A DNA stretch of 10,849 bases, taken from the NCBI GenBank assembly GCA_965652415.1, contig CBFGVH010000106.1, positions 1 to 10,849 of the forward strand, written 5' to 3'. Below the pieces are notes generated by a model. That model worked only from the letters and a program-made list of their open reading frames with translations, ran no database searches and was not told the DNA's origin. Numbering within the stretch: the first letter of the stretch is position 1; every line of letters starts with the position of its first letter. The translations under genes and the position numbers were made by a program. Below are positions 1-6,243 of this stretch, in pieces. This DNA is from BQJD01 sp965652415. GTDB taxonomy: Bacteria; Pseudomonadota; Gammaproteobacteria; Arenicellales; CAJQKF01.

Positions 1-964
1 CGGCCTCGTCGAGCTCCTCGAGCGTGGCGACCACCGGCAGGCGGCCGACGAACTCCGGGATCAGGCCGAACTTGATCAGGTCTTCGGGCTCGAGTTCGTT
101 GAGAAGCTTCTCGGCGCGGCTGGCGCTCTTCTTGCTCTTGATGTCGGCGCCGAAGCCGATGCCGGACTTCTCGGTGCGCGCCTCGATGACTTTCTCAAGT
201 CCGGCGAACGCGCCGCCGCAGATGAAAAGCACGTTGCGCGTGTCTACCTGGAGGAACTCCTGCTGCGGATGCTTGCGCCCGCCCTGCGGCGGCACCGACG
301 CCACGGTGCCCTCGATCAGCTTGAGCAGCGCCTGCTGCACGCCCTCGCCCGAGACGTCGCGGGTGATGGAGGGGTTGTCGGACTTGCGCGATATCTTGTC
401 GATCTCGTCGATATAGACGATGCCCATCTGGGCCTTCTCGACCTCGTAGTCGCACTTCTGCAGCAGCTTCTGGATGATGTTCTCGACATCCTCGCCGACG
501 TAGCCCGCCTCGGTGAGCGTGGTGGCATCGGCGATGGTGAACGGCACGTTGAGCTGCCGCGCCAGGGTCTCCGCGAGCAGCGTCTTGCCCGACCCGGTGG
601 GGCCGATCATCAGGATGTTACTCTTGGAGATGTCGACGTCCGAGGCGGTGTCCTCGTTGTCGATGCGCTTGTAGTGGTTGTAGACGGCGACCGAGAGGAT
701 CTTCTTGGCCTCGTCCTGGCCGATGACGTACTCGTCGAGCCGCTGACAGATCTCTCGCGGAGTGGGGTAGCCGGCCTCCTTTTTCTGCGACTCGGTGACC
801 TCGGCTGCCTCTTCGCGGATGATCTCGTTGCACAGCTCGACGCACTCGTCGCAGATGAACACCGAGGGCCCGGCGATGAGCTTTCGCACCTCGTGCTGGC
901 TCTTGCCGCAGAAGGAGCAGTAGAGCAGCTTGTCACCCTTCCTGTCGTTGCTGTCTTCGGCCAT
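1..964 (-). CDS. clpX: ATP-dependent Clp protease ATP-binding subunit ClpX (3' end cut by window edge)
   Basis: ClpX is the AAA+ unfoldase that recognises tagged proteins such as ssrA-tagged chains and threads them into ClpP in the cytoplasm. The first 321 codons are visible (E. coli ClpX has about 424). The start ATG is at 964-962 and gives the usual MAEDS-type N-terminus. Seen in order: an N-terminal zinc-binding domain with Cys16, Cys19, Cys38 and Cys41; Walker A GPTGSGKT at residues 121-128; pore loop GYVGED at 154-159; Walker B IVYIDEID at 182-189; the RKH loop at 230-232; and the ClpP-docking loop IGF at 269-271. All key residues are intact. The gene lies 164 bp downstream of clpP on the same strand, the usual clpP-clpX order. 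A sigma32-like site in that gap may give it its own promoter. The Shine-Dalgarno (AGAG) is weak. Identification is essentially certain. Confidence 0.98.
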   Translation of the reverse strand, partial: MAEDSNDRKGDKLLYCSFCGKSQHEVRKLIAGPSVFICDECVELCNEIIREEAAEVTESQKKEAGYPTPREICQRLDEYVIGQDEAKKILSVAVYNHYKRIDNEDTASDVDISKSNILMIGPTGSGKTLLAETLARQLNVPFTIADATTLTEAGYVGEDVENIIQKLLQKCDYEVEKAQMGIVYIDEIDKISRKSDNPSITRDVSGEGVQQALLKLIEGTVASVPPQGGRKHPQQEFLQVDTRNVLFICGGAFAGLEKVIEARTEKSGIGFGADIKSKKSASRAEKLLNELEPEDLIKFGLIPEFVGRLPVVATLEELDEA

Positions 965-1043
965 TGTCTACTCTGGAAACTGTTCTCGATGAGATTGCGA
1001 CGCCGGGAAGCGGGCCCGCAAACGGGGGTTCTGTCACCCGTTA

Positions 1044-1072
1044 AGATGCAGATTCCGGGCGAAAAAAGCAAG
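1044..1072 (-). promoter_or_regulatory. Candidate sigma32-like promoter upstream of clpX
   Basis: In the clpP-clpX gap the minus strand reads CTTGCT (1072-1067), 15 bases, then CTGCATCT (1051-1044). The heat-shock consensus is CTTGAA, 13-15 bases, CCCCATNT. The match is partial: 4 of 6 at -35, with the CAT-N-T core kept at -10. An A/T-rich run (six T) sits in the spacer. clpX starts about 80 bases downstream. A 5-bp hairpin just after clpP (CCGCC/GGCGG) is too weak and too far from the T run to be called a terminator. Low confidence; read-through from clpP is equally possible. Confidence 0.3.
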
Positions 1073-1128
1073 TCGGCGCATCATCAACCCGGCGCCGCGG
1101 ACCGCCGTTTCGAGGCGGAGAATGCCCC

Positions 1129-1761
1129 CTATTCCTTCGGCCTGTTGACGATGACCGAGTCGATCAGGCCGTATTCCACGGCCGCCTCGGCGCTCATGAA
1201 GCGGTCGCGGTCGGTGTCGCGCTCGATGGTCTCGAGATCCTTGCCGGTGTGGGCCGCCAGGATCCCGTTGAGGCGCTCGCGCAGCTTCAGAATTTCCCGG
1301 GCATGGATGTCGATATCGGAGGCCTGCCCCTGGAAGCCGCCCCACGGCTGGTGCACCATGACTCGCGAGTTGGGCAGGGCGTGGCGCTTGCCGGCGGCGC
1401 CGCCGGCCAGGATCACCGCCCCCATGCTGGCCGCCTGGCCGATGCACACCGTGCTGACGTCGGGCCGGACGAATTGCATGGTGTCGTAGATCGCCAGCCC
1501 CGCGTTGACCACTCCGCCCGGGCTGTTGACGTAGAGATGGATGTCCTTGTCCGGATTTTCCGATTCCAGGAACAGGAGCTGGGCGACGATCAGGTTGGCC
1601 ATGTGGTCTTCGACCTGGCCCACCAGGAAGATCACCCGCTCCTTGAGCATCCGCGAGTAGATATCGTAAGCCCGCTCGCCGCGGCCGGTGGTCTCGATCA
1701 CCATCGGCACCAGGCCCAGGGCGTGCTCGGGGATCTTCGACGAATGCTGGAAATTACTCAT
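1129..1761 (-). CDS. clpP: ATP-dependent Clp protease proteolytic subunit ClpP
   Basis: ClpP is the serine peptidase that forms the tetradecameric degradation chamber used by ClpX and ClpA in the cytoplasm. The product is 210 aa (E. coli 207). The catalytic triad is intact: Ser112 in GQAASMGA, His137 in MVHQP and Asp186 in the DTDRDRF segment. The NSPGG oxyanion-hole stretch is at 79-83. The start at 1761-1759 gives MSNFQH followed by the family's LVPMVIE block, matching the length of the E. coli propeptide plus mature protein. An in-frame GTG five codons upstream is possible but unsupported. No strong Shine-Dalgarno is visible (only GGTGAAAG well upstream), so translation may depend partly on coupling. 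It lies 38 bp after tig on the same strand with no terminator between, so tig-clpP co-transcription is likely. Confidence 0.98.
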   Translation of the reverse strand: MSNFQHSSKIPEHALGLVPMVIETTGRGERAYDIYSRMLKERVIFLVGQVEDHMANLIVAQLLFLESENPDKDIHLYVNSPGGVVNAGLAIYDTMQFVRPDVSTVCIGQAASMGAVILAGGAAGKRHALPNSRVMVHQPWGGFQGQASDIDIHAREILKLRERLNGILAAHTGKDLETIERDTDRDRFMSAEAAVEYGLIDSVIVNRPKE

Positions 1762-1799
1762 CTGTGCTGCTTTCACCGGTATGCGGGTTGGGGACGGCG

Positions 1800-3101
1800 T
1801 CACGCCGCACCCTCGTTGACGAACGCCTCGAAGCTCACCGGCTTGTCGGTCACCTCGGCGGAGCCGAGCAGGAACTCGACCACCTGGTCCTCGAGCACCA
1901 TGGCCTCGACGCCGGCCAGCCGGGAGCGGTCGGCGTAGTGCCACCTGACGAACTCCTCGGGCTCCTCGTAGCTCGACGCCAACTCCTCGATCCGCTCGCG
2001 CACCCGGGCATCGTCGGTCCTGATCTCGTTGGCCTTGACCACTTCGTGGACGATCAGCCCGAGCGCGACCCGGCGGCGCGCCTCGGGCAGCACCTGCTCG
2101 CGATCGATGGGAAAGTCCTTCATGCCCTGGCTGGCGAAGCGGGCGCGTGTCGATTCGATGAGCCGGTTGGCCTCGTCGTCCACCAGGGCGGCCGGCACGT
2201 CGATGGGATTGAGCGCCAACAGCTTGTCCATCACCTGCTTCTTGACGTCCGCACGGATCCGGTCCTTGAGTTCACGCTCCAGGTTCTTGCGCACTTCCGC
2301 GCGCAGGGACTCCACCGTGCCGTCCTCGATGCCGAGGCCCTTGGCGAACTCCTCGTCCACCTCGGGCAGCCTGGGATGGGCGACGGCCTTGATCGCGACC
2401 TTGAAAACCGCCGTCCTGCCGGCGACCGCGGTGCCGGGGTAGTCGTCCGGGAAGCGCACCTCGAACTCGCGCTCCTCGCCCGCCTTGACGCCGGCGAGGC
2501 CGGTGTCGAACTCGGGCAGCATGACGCCGGAACCGAGCACCATCTCCCGGTCGCTGCCCTGTCCGCCCTCGAACGGCTCGCCGTCGATGGTGCCCGTGAA
2601 GTCGATTGTCAGGCGATCGCCGTCGGCGGCGGCATCGCCGGTCGCGTCCCACTCGGTCTGGCGCTTGCGCAGGGAATCGACGGTGCGATCGACATCGGCC
2701 TCGGAAACCTCGCATGCCACCCGGGTTATCGGCTCGCCGGCCAGGTCCACGCGTGCAATCTCGGGGAAGACGTCGAACTCGGCCACGAACTCGAGGTCCT
2801 TGCCGCGCTCGATTGTCTTCGCCTCGATGGTCGGCGAACCGGCGGGGACGACCTTCTCCTCGCCGAGCGCCTCGCGGTAACCGTCGTTGATCAGCTGCTC
2901 GGCAACCTCCATGACCACCTGGCCGCCGTACTTCGATTCGATCAGCTTGCGCGGCGCCTTGCCCGGCCGAAAGCCCGGCAGGCGGATGTTGCGGGCCATG
3001 GACGAAAGGCGCTTGGCCACGTTTTCCTCGACCCGCTCGGCGGGAATGGTGACCGTCATCCTGCGCCGGATGGCGCCGGTGCTTTCCATCGAAACCTGCA
3101 T
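1800..3101 (-). CDS. tig: Trigger factor, ribosome-associated chaperone and prolyl isomerase
   Basis: Trigger factor docks at the ribosome exit tunnel, shields nascent chains and has peptidyl-prolyl isomerase activity. The product is 433 aa (E. coli 432). Domains in order: an N-terminal ribosome-binding domain with the signature loop GFRPGKAP at residues 43-50; an FKBP-type isomerase domain at about 162-243 (DRLTIDFTGTIDGEPFEGG); and a C-terminal chaperone domain from about 245 with the conserved RKNLEREL and IDVPAALVDDE stretches. The start at 3101-3099 (MQVSMEST) is chosen because it matches the E. coli N-terminus (MQVSVETT). The open frame continues 47 codons further upstream, but that extension runs into the tRNA-Leu gene. 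The Shine-Dalgarno is weak (AGAGACG). The 99 bases between tRNA-Leu and this start hold no visible terminator, so read-through from the tRNA operon is plausible. Confidence 0.98.
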   Translation of the reverse strand: MQVSMESTGAIRRRMTVTIPAERVEENVAKRLSSMARNIRLPGFRPGKAPRKLIESKYGGQVVMEVAEQLINDGYREALGEEKVVPAGSPTIEAKTIERGKDLEFVAEFDVFPEIARVDLAGEPITRVACEVSEADVDRTVDSLRKRQTEWDATGDAAADGDRLTIDFTGTIDGEPFEGGQGSDREMVLGSGVMLPEFDTGLAGVKAGEEREFEVRFPDDYPGTAVAGRTAVFKVAIKAVAHPRLPEVDEEFAKGLGIEDGTVESLRAEVRKNLERELKDRIRADVKKQVMDKLLALNPIDVPAALVDDEANRLIESTRARFASQGMKDFPIDREQVLPEARRRVALGLIVHEVVKANEIRTDDARVRERIEELASSYEEPEEFVRWHYADRSRLAGVEAMVLEDQVVEFLLGSAEVTDKPVSFEAFVNEGAA

Positions 3102-3200
3102 TGAATTCGTCTCTGGTGTCGTTGGGTCAGGGTGTTGCGCCGGGTTGCCGCGCGCGCGGGCGGACCGGGCGGAACGTCTCGAACCCCGGTGGTTCGCTCG

Positions 3201-3285
3201 TGGTGCGAAAGGGGAGACTCGAACTCCCACGGGTTGCCCCACTGGTACCTAAAACCAGCGCGTCTGCCAATTCCGCCACTTTCGC
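3201..3285 (-). tRNA. tRNA-Leu, anticodon UAG
   Basis: A class II tRNA with a perfect 7-bp acceptor stem (GCGAAAG/CTTTCGC), discriminator A and encoded CCA (3203-3201). The anticodon stem CTGGT/ACCAG encloses loop TTTAGGT, so the anticodon is TAG, reading CUN and especially CUA. The long variable arm (TGGGGCAACCCGT) and the T arm GGGAG-TTCGAGT-CTCCC are as expected for leucine. It is the last tRNA of the cluster, 10 bp after tRNA-Lys and 99 bp before tig. The short spacing implies release from a common precursor. Confidence 0.97.
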
Positions 3286-3295
3286 CGGGTGAAAC

Positions 3296-3371
<76 letters not shown>

Positions 3372-3384
3372 CGTTCAGGTTCTC

Positions 3385-3427
3385 CGCGCGTCGGCGCGAA
3401 GGCTGCAAGCGCCGGCGTCGCCGGCGC
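3385..3427 (-). repeat. Two adjacent GC-rich hairpins in the His-Lys tRNA spacer
   Basis: Two perfect inverted repeats lie in the 74-bp spacer: CGCGC/GCGCG (3385-3389 and 3394-3398, loop GTCG) and GCGCCGGC/GCCGGCGC (3409-3416 and 3420-3427, loop of 3). In the minus-strand transcript the 8-bp hairpin comes 19 bases after the tRNA-His CCA. No T run follows either hairpin, so I do not call a terminator. They could protect or present the 3' trailer for RNase processing, or attenuate transcription between His and Lys. Confidence 0.5.
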
Positions 3428-3445
3428 GCAACAATACAAATAAGG

Positions 3446-3522
3446 TGGGGTGAGCGATGGGATTTGAACCCACGACCACCGGAGCCACAATCCGGGGCTC
3501 TACCAACTGAGCTACGCCCACC
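3446..3522 (-). tRNA. tRNA-His, anticodon GUG
   Basis: Includes the histidine-specific extra G at position -1 (3522) opposite discriminator C73 (3449), with encoded CCA (3448-3446). Acceptor GTGGGCG/CGCTCAC has one G:U pair. Anticodon stem CCGGA/TCCGG with loop TTGTGGC gives anticodon GTG. T arm GTGGG-TTCAAAT-CCCAT contains one G:U-type closure. It closely resembles E. coli tRNA-His. The 114-bp gap to tRNA-Arg upstream contains a candidate internal promoter. Confidence 0.97.
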
Positions 3523-3544
3523 ATGTAACGATCTCGACCGCGCG

Positions 3545-3553
3545 ATTTTATCA
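3545..3553 (-). promoter_or_regulatory. Candidate internal extended -10 promoter before tRNA-His
   Basis: The minus strand reads TGATAAAAT (3553-3545), an extended -10 (TG-N-TAAAAT, 5 of 6 to TATAAT) in otherwise very GC-rich DNA. Initiation would fall near 3538, about 15 bases before tRNA-His. No good -35 stands 16-18 bp upstream (TGGTCT at best). A perfect TTGACA lies at 3634-3629, right after the tRNA-Arg CCA, but about 78 bp from this -10, so the two cannot pair. Would allow His-Lys-Leu-tig transcription independent of the intron-bearing tRNA-Arg. Confidence 0.35.
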
Positions 3554-3636
3554 CCGGCGCCCGGATCAGACCATGGGCGCGGCGCACAGCGGCCCCTCGA
3601 ACACCGTCGGCGTTCGACCGGGACCGTCTGTCAACG

Positions 3637-3995
3637 TGGCACGCCCGACAGGACTCGAACCTGTAACCTACGGCTTAGCATACCCGCCACGGCTTTCGCC
3701 GCCCCCCGAACACCCGGGGGTTTGGGGTCTGGACTATATCTTCACCATCTCAGGTGGGACACGTATAGTCTCTACGGATCCCGCGGCAGGGCGCCGAACG
3801 CGGCGCCGTCGCGGTTTCCTCGGTGTTGCCATCGCCGTCACGCGCTAAGGGTTCACCGATACAGTGTCCTGCACTTGCGGGGTTCCGAAACATTCCCCCG
3901 CAAGGCTCCTGGCGCGGCCCGGGCGGCTTCGCCGCCGAACATCTTTGACCGCAAGCTCAAAAGGCCGTTGCTCTATCCGATTGAGCTACGGGCGC
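3637..3995 (-). tRNA. tRNA-Arg, anticodon UCU, interrupted by a group I intron
   Basis: The gene is in two exons. Exon 1 (3995-3961, 35 nt) carries acceptor GCGCCCG, the D arm (GCTC/GAGC), anticodon 5' stem ACGGC and C32-T33-T34. Exon 2 (3678-3640, 39 nt) begins C35-T36-A37-A38, then 3' stem GCCGT, T arm ACAGG-TTCGAGT-CCTGT, acceptor CGGGCGT, discriminator G and encoded CCA (3639-3637). Joining them restores a 5-bp anticodon stem and a 7-base loop CTTCTAA, that is anticodon TCT, which reads the rare arginine codons AGA/AGG. The acceptor contains one G:U pair at 1:72. Without intron removal the anticodon does not exist, so a functional tRNA requires splicing. It follows tRNA-Pro after a 42-bp spacer. 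Splice-site placement rests on the intron ending in G and on the restored loop. Confidence 0.93.
3679..3960 (-). ncRNA. Group I self-splicing intron in the tRNA-Arg(UCU) anticodon (subgroup IC3-like)
   Basis: 282 nt with no coding capacity for a homing endonuclease. Core elements seen: P2 CUUGCGGGG/CCCCGCAAG (3904-3896 with 3882-3874); P3 GGACAC/GUGUCC (3869-3864 with 3762-3757); P4 UCGGUG/CACCGA (3859-3854 with 3825-3820); P7 GACUAUA/UAUAGUC (3770-3764 with 3738-3732), set in the typical GUAGAGACUAUACG and AUAUAGUCC contexts; P8 CACC/GGUG; and a P9-region hairpin CGGC-GAAA-GCCG (3701-3690). The last base is G (3679), as group I splicing requires. A GAG guide (3908-3906) just before P2 can pair with exon bases CUU, giving a U·G at the splice site. 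The preceding AG (3910-3909) can pair with the first exon-2 bases CU (P10). This mirrors the Azoarcus tRNA-Ile intron, which has a 3-bp guide next to P2. Between the splice site and the guide lie 52 extra bases. Subgroup assignment is by resemblance only. Confidence 0.93.
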
Positions 3996-4037
3996 GTATT
4001 CCTCGAAAAGGCGCTCGCCGCCGGGCATCGGGGGAAC

Positions 4038-4114
<77 letters not shown>

Positions 4115-4121
4115 CCCGACG

Positions 4122-4151
4122 GGCGCCGGGGCGCCGAATTTCCCCGGCGCC
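4122..4151 (-). repeat. Strong inverted repeat in the leader of the tRNA operon
   Basis: A perfect 10-bp inverted repeat (GGCGCCGGGG at 4122-4131 and CCCCGGCGCC at 4142-4151, loop of 10) falls between the predicted tRNA-operon start (about 4161) and the first base of tRNA-Pro (4114). In the transcript it would form a very stable stem 7 bases upstream of the tRNA 5' end. No T run follows, so it is not a terminator. It could act in 5' processing or pausing. Confidence 0.55.
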
Positions 4152-4167
4152 GGCGCCAAGGGCGGGG

Positions 4168-4196
4168 AATATACGCCCCGCCGGTGGCAGCGTCAA
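4168..4196 (-). promoter_or_regulatory. Sigma70 promoter of the tRNA operon with GC-rich discriminator
   Basis: The minus strand reads TTGACG (4196-4191; 5 of 6 to consensus), a 17-bp spacer, then TATATT (4173-4168; 5 of 6). Directly after the -10 comes CCCCGCC, a GC-rich discriminator of the kind found at stable-RNA promoters under stringent (ppGpp) control. The start would be near 4161. The -10 sits inside a small inverted repeat (GGCGGGG/CCCCGCC, 4161-4167 and 4176-4182). It is the best sigma70 match in the window; ppGpp control is inferred from family knowledge. Confidence 0.75.
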
Positions 4197-4253
4197 CGAC
4201 GCCCCGGGCACCTTGCCCCGGTCGCAAGCGCCCCGTCGCGACGCGCCGATGTG

Positions 4254-4281
4254 CTTGAATTCCCGGCGTCGCTCCCCATTT
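4254..4281 (+). promoter_or_regulatory. Heat-shock (sigma32) promoter of htpG
   Basis: CTTGAA (4254-4259), 14 bases, CCCCATTT (4274-4281) matches the sigma32 consensus CTTGAA, N13-15, CCCCATNT at essentially every position. It faces htpG, leaving a leader of about 85 bases. htpG is a known sigma32 gene in E. coli, so site and gene agree. Confidence 0.85.
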
Positions 4282-4374
4282 TCAGCCCCGCCGCACCGGC
4301 GCCCGGGCGCGGGATCGAAATCGCGCGCGCGGCAACCGAACGAACGACCACCCGAAGGAGCACGACAGCCCGCC

Positions 4375-6243
4375 ATGACGAACGCCGTAAAGCACGACTT
4401 CCAGGCCGAGGTCAAGCAGATCCTCCACCTGATGATCCACTCGCTTTATTCCAACAAGGAGATCTTCCTGCGCGAACTCGTCTCCAACGCCTCCGACGCC
4501 TGCGACAAGCTCCGCTTCGCCGCCCTTACCGAAGCGTCGCTGATGGAGGACGACGCCGAGCTCGCCATCGATGTCGACTTCGACGAGAAGGCGGGCAGCG
4601 TGACCATTTCGGACAACGGCATCGGCATGGACCATGACGAGGTGATCGCCAACATCGGCACGATCGCCCGCTCCGGCACGCGCGAGTTCGTCGAGGCCTT
4701 GAGCGGCGAGAGCAGGAAGGACTCGCAGCTCATCGGCCAGTTCGGGGTCGGCTTCTACTCCGCGTTCCTGGTGGCGCGCAAGGTCGTGCTCGAAACCCGC
4801 AAGGCCGGTCTCGAGGCGAACGCGGGCGTGAAGTGGGTATCCGAGGGGGCCGGCGAGTACACGGTGGAGTCCGTGAACCTCCCCCGGCGCGGCACGCGGG
4901 TGACGCTTCACCTGCGCAAGGAGGCGAAGGAGTTCGCCGACGCCGGCCGGCTGCGCAGCATCATCGCCCGCTACTCGGACCACATCTCGCTGCCGATCCG
5001 CATGCCGAAATCCGGTTCCGACGGCAAGGCCGGCGAGCGCGAACGGGTCAACAAGGGCGCCGCCCTGTGGGCGAGGCCGCGCAACGAGATCACGGAGGAG
5101 GAATACAACAACTTCTACACCACGCTCAGCTACGACCCCGAACCTCCGCTACTGACGCTGCACAACCGCGTCGAGGGCAAGCTCGAATACACGGCGCTTC
5201 TGTTCGTACCGTCGAAGGCCCCTTTCGACCTTTGGGATCGCGAGCGGCGCCACGGGGTGAACCTGTACGTCAAGCGCATCTTCATCATGGACGACAGCGA
5301 GCACCTGATGCCGCCGTACCTGCGCTTCGTGCGCGGCGTGGTCGACGCCGCCGACCTGCCGCTGAACGTCTCCCGCGAGCACCTGCAGAAGAACCCCGAC
5401 ATCGACAAGATCCGCGCCGGCTCGGTGAAGAAGATCCTCGGCGAACTGAAGAAGCTCGCCGGACAGGACGAGGAGAAGTACGGCGCATTCTGGGGCGAGT
5501 TCGGCCGCGTGCTCAAGGAAGGGGTGATCGAGGATCCGGAGAACAAGGAGCGCATCGCCGAACTGCTGCGCTTCGCGACCACGTCCGAAGACGATCAGAA
5601 GGTGTCGCTCAAGGACTACGTGGGCCGCATGAAGGACAAGCAGAAGGCGATCTACTACATCACCGCCGAGAGCCACGCCGCGGCGAAGGAGTCACCGCAC
5701 CTGGAGGCGTTCCGCAAGAACGGCATCGAGGTACTCCTTCTCAGCGACCCCATCGACGAGTGGCTGGTGAACCACCTCACCGAGTTCGATGGCAAGCCGC
5801 TCAAGTCGGTGGCCAAGGGTGCGGTGTCAGACGACGAACTGGCGGCGGCCGACGAGGACAAGAAGGCGTACGAGAAGAAAGCCGCCGAGTTCAAGGACCT
5901 GACCGAAGCGATCCGCGAGAAGCTGGGTGGCCGGGTGAAGGACGTTCGCCTGAGCCGTCGGCTGACCGACTCGCCCGCCTGCCTCGTCGCCGACGAGCAC
6001 GACCTGGGCGGCAACCTCAGGCGCATCCTCGAGGCCGCGGGACAGGCCGCCCCCGAGTTCCAGCCGATCCTTGAAATCAACCCGGACCACGAACTGATCG
6101 GCCGCATCAAGGCCGACTCCCCGGAGCTCGAGGACTGGGCCAACGTCCTGCTCGACCAGGCCACACTGAGCGAGGGCGCCCCGCTCAAGGAGCCGGCCGC
6201 TTACGTCAGGCGCGTCAACCGGCTTCTGGCGGAGCGGGCATGA
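4375..6243 (+). CDS. htpG: Molecular chaperone HtpG (bacterial Hsp90)
   Basis: HtpG is the cytoplasmic Hsp90, a dimeric GHKL ATPase that remodels client proteins, often with DnaK. The product is 622 aa (E. coli 624). The N-terminal ATPase domain has catalytic Glu34 in ELVSNASDACDKLRF, DNGIGM at 80-85 and the lid glycines GQFGVGF at 121-127. The middle domain has LYVKRIFIMDD and the ATP-sensing arginine in NVSRE (Arg334). The rest is the C-terminal dimerisation domain. The start at 4375 (MTNAVKHDFQAEV) matches the family's N-terminus; the open frame continues 96 codons upstream, but that part crosses the promoter and tRNA-Pro. AAGGAG at 4355-4360 is a good Shine-Dalgarno, though 14 bases from the ATG is long. 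Regulation by the upstream sigma32 promoter is likely. The last 29 bp overlap the end of truD on the other strand. Confidence 0.98.
   Translation: MTNAVKHDFQAEVKQILHLMIHSLYSNKEIFLRELVSNASDACDKLRFAALTEASLMEDDAELAIDVDFDEKAGSVTISDNGIGMDHDEVIANIGTIARSGTREFVEALSGESRKDSQLIGQFGVGFYSAFLVARKVVLETRKAGLEANAGVKWVSEGAGEYTVESVNLPRRGTRVTLHLRKEAKEFADAGRLRSIIARYSDHISLPIRMPKSGSDGKAGERERVNKGAALWARPRNEITEEEYNNFYTTLSYDPEPPLLTLHNRVEGKLEYTALLFVPSKAPFDLWDRERRHGVNLYVKRIFIMDDSEHLMPPYLRFVRGVVDAADLPLNVSREHLQKNPDIDKIRAGSVKKILGELKKLAGQDEEKYGAFWGEFGRVLKEGVIEDPENKERIAELLRFATTSEDDQKVSLKDYVGRMKDKQKAIYYITAESHAAAKESPHLEAFRKNGIEVLLLSDPIDEWLVNHLTEFDGKPLKSVAKGAVSDDELAAADEDKKAYEKKAAEFKDLTEAIREKLGGRVKDVRLSRRLTDSPACLVADEHDLGGNLRRILEAAGQAAPEFQPILEINPDHELIGRIKADSPELEDWANVLLDQATLSEGAPLKEPAAYVRRVNRLLAERA

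Noticed and set aside
269..1489. 406-aa plus-strand open frame
   Set aside because: Antisense to clpX and clpP; a by-product of GC-rich codon use with no recognisable domain.
1762..1799. Terminator or promoter in the tig-clpP gap
   Set aside because: Only 38 bp with no hairpin, T run or -10/-35 pair that I can support.
1764..3104. 446-aa plus-strand open frame
   Set aside because: Exact shadow of tig on the opposite strand, no start signal and no domain.
3170..3190. T-arm-like GGGGTTCGAGAC (minus strand) between tRNA-Leu and tig, perhaps a decayed tRNA
   Set aside because: The flanks do not pair as a T stem and no acceptor or anticodon arm is present; probably chance.
3102..3242. N-terminal extension of tig by 47 codons
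   Set aside because: It enters the tRNA-Leu gene, while the downstream Met matches the family N-terminus.
3679..3960. Homing endonuclease gene within the intron
   Set aside because: The 282-nt intron has no suitable open frame and all of it is used by the RNA structure or the P1 extension.
3637..3995. Archaeal-type bulge-helix-bulge tRNA intron, or a deletion/insertion pseudogene
   Set aside because: A full group I catalytic core is present and both exons are intact with perfect stems.
4833..6074. 413-aa plus-strand open frame
   Set aside because: Shifted frame inside htpG with Arg/Pro/Gly-rich low-complexity translation.
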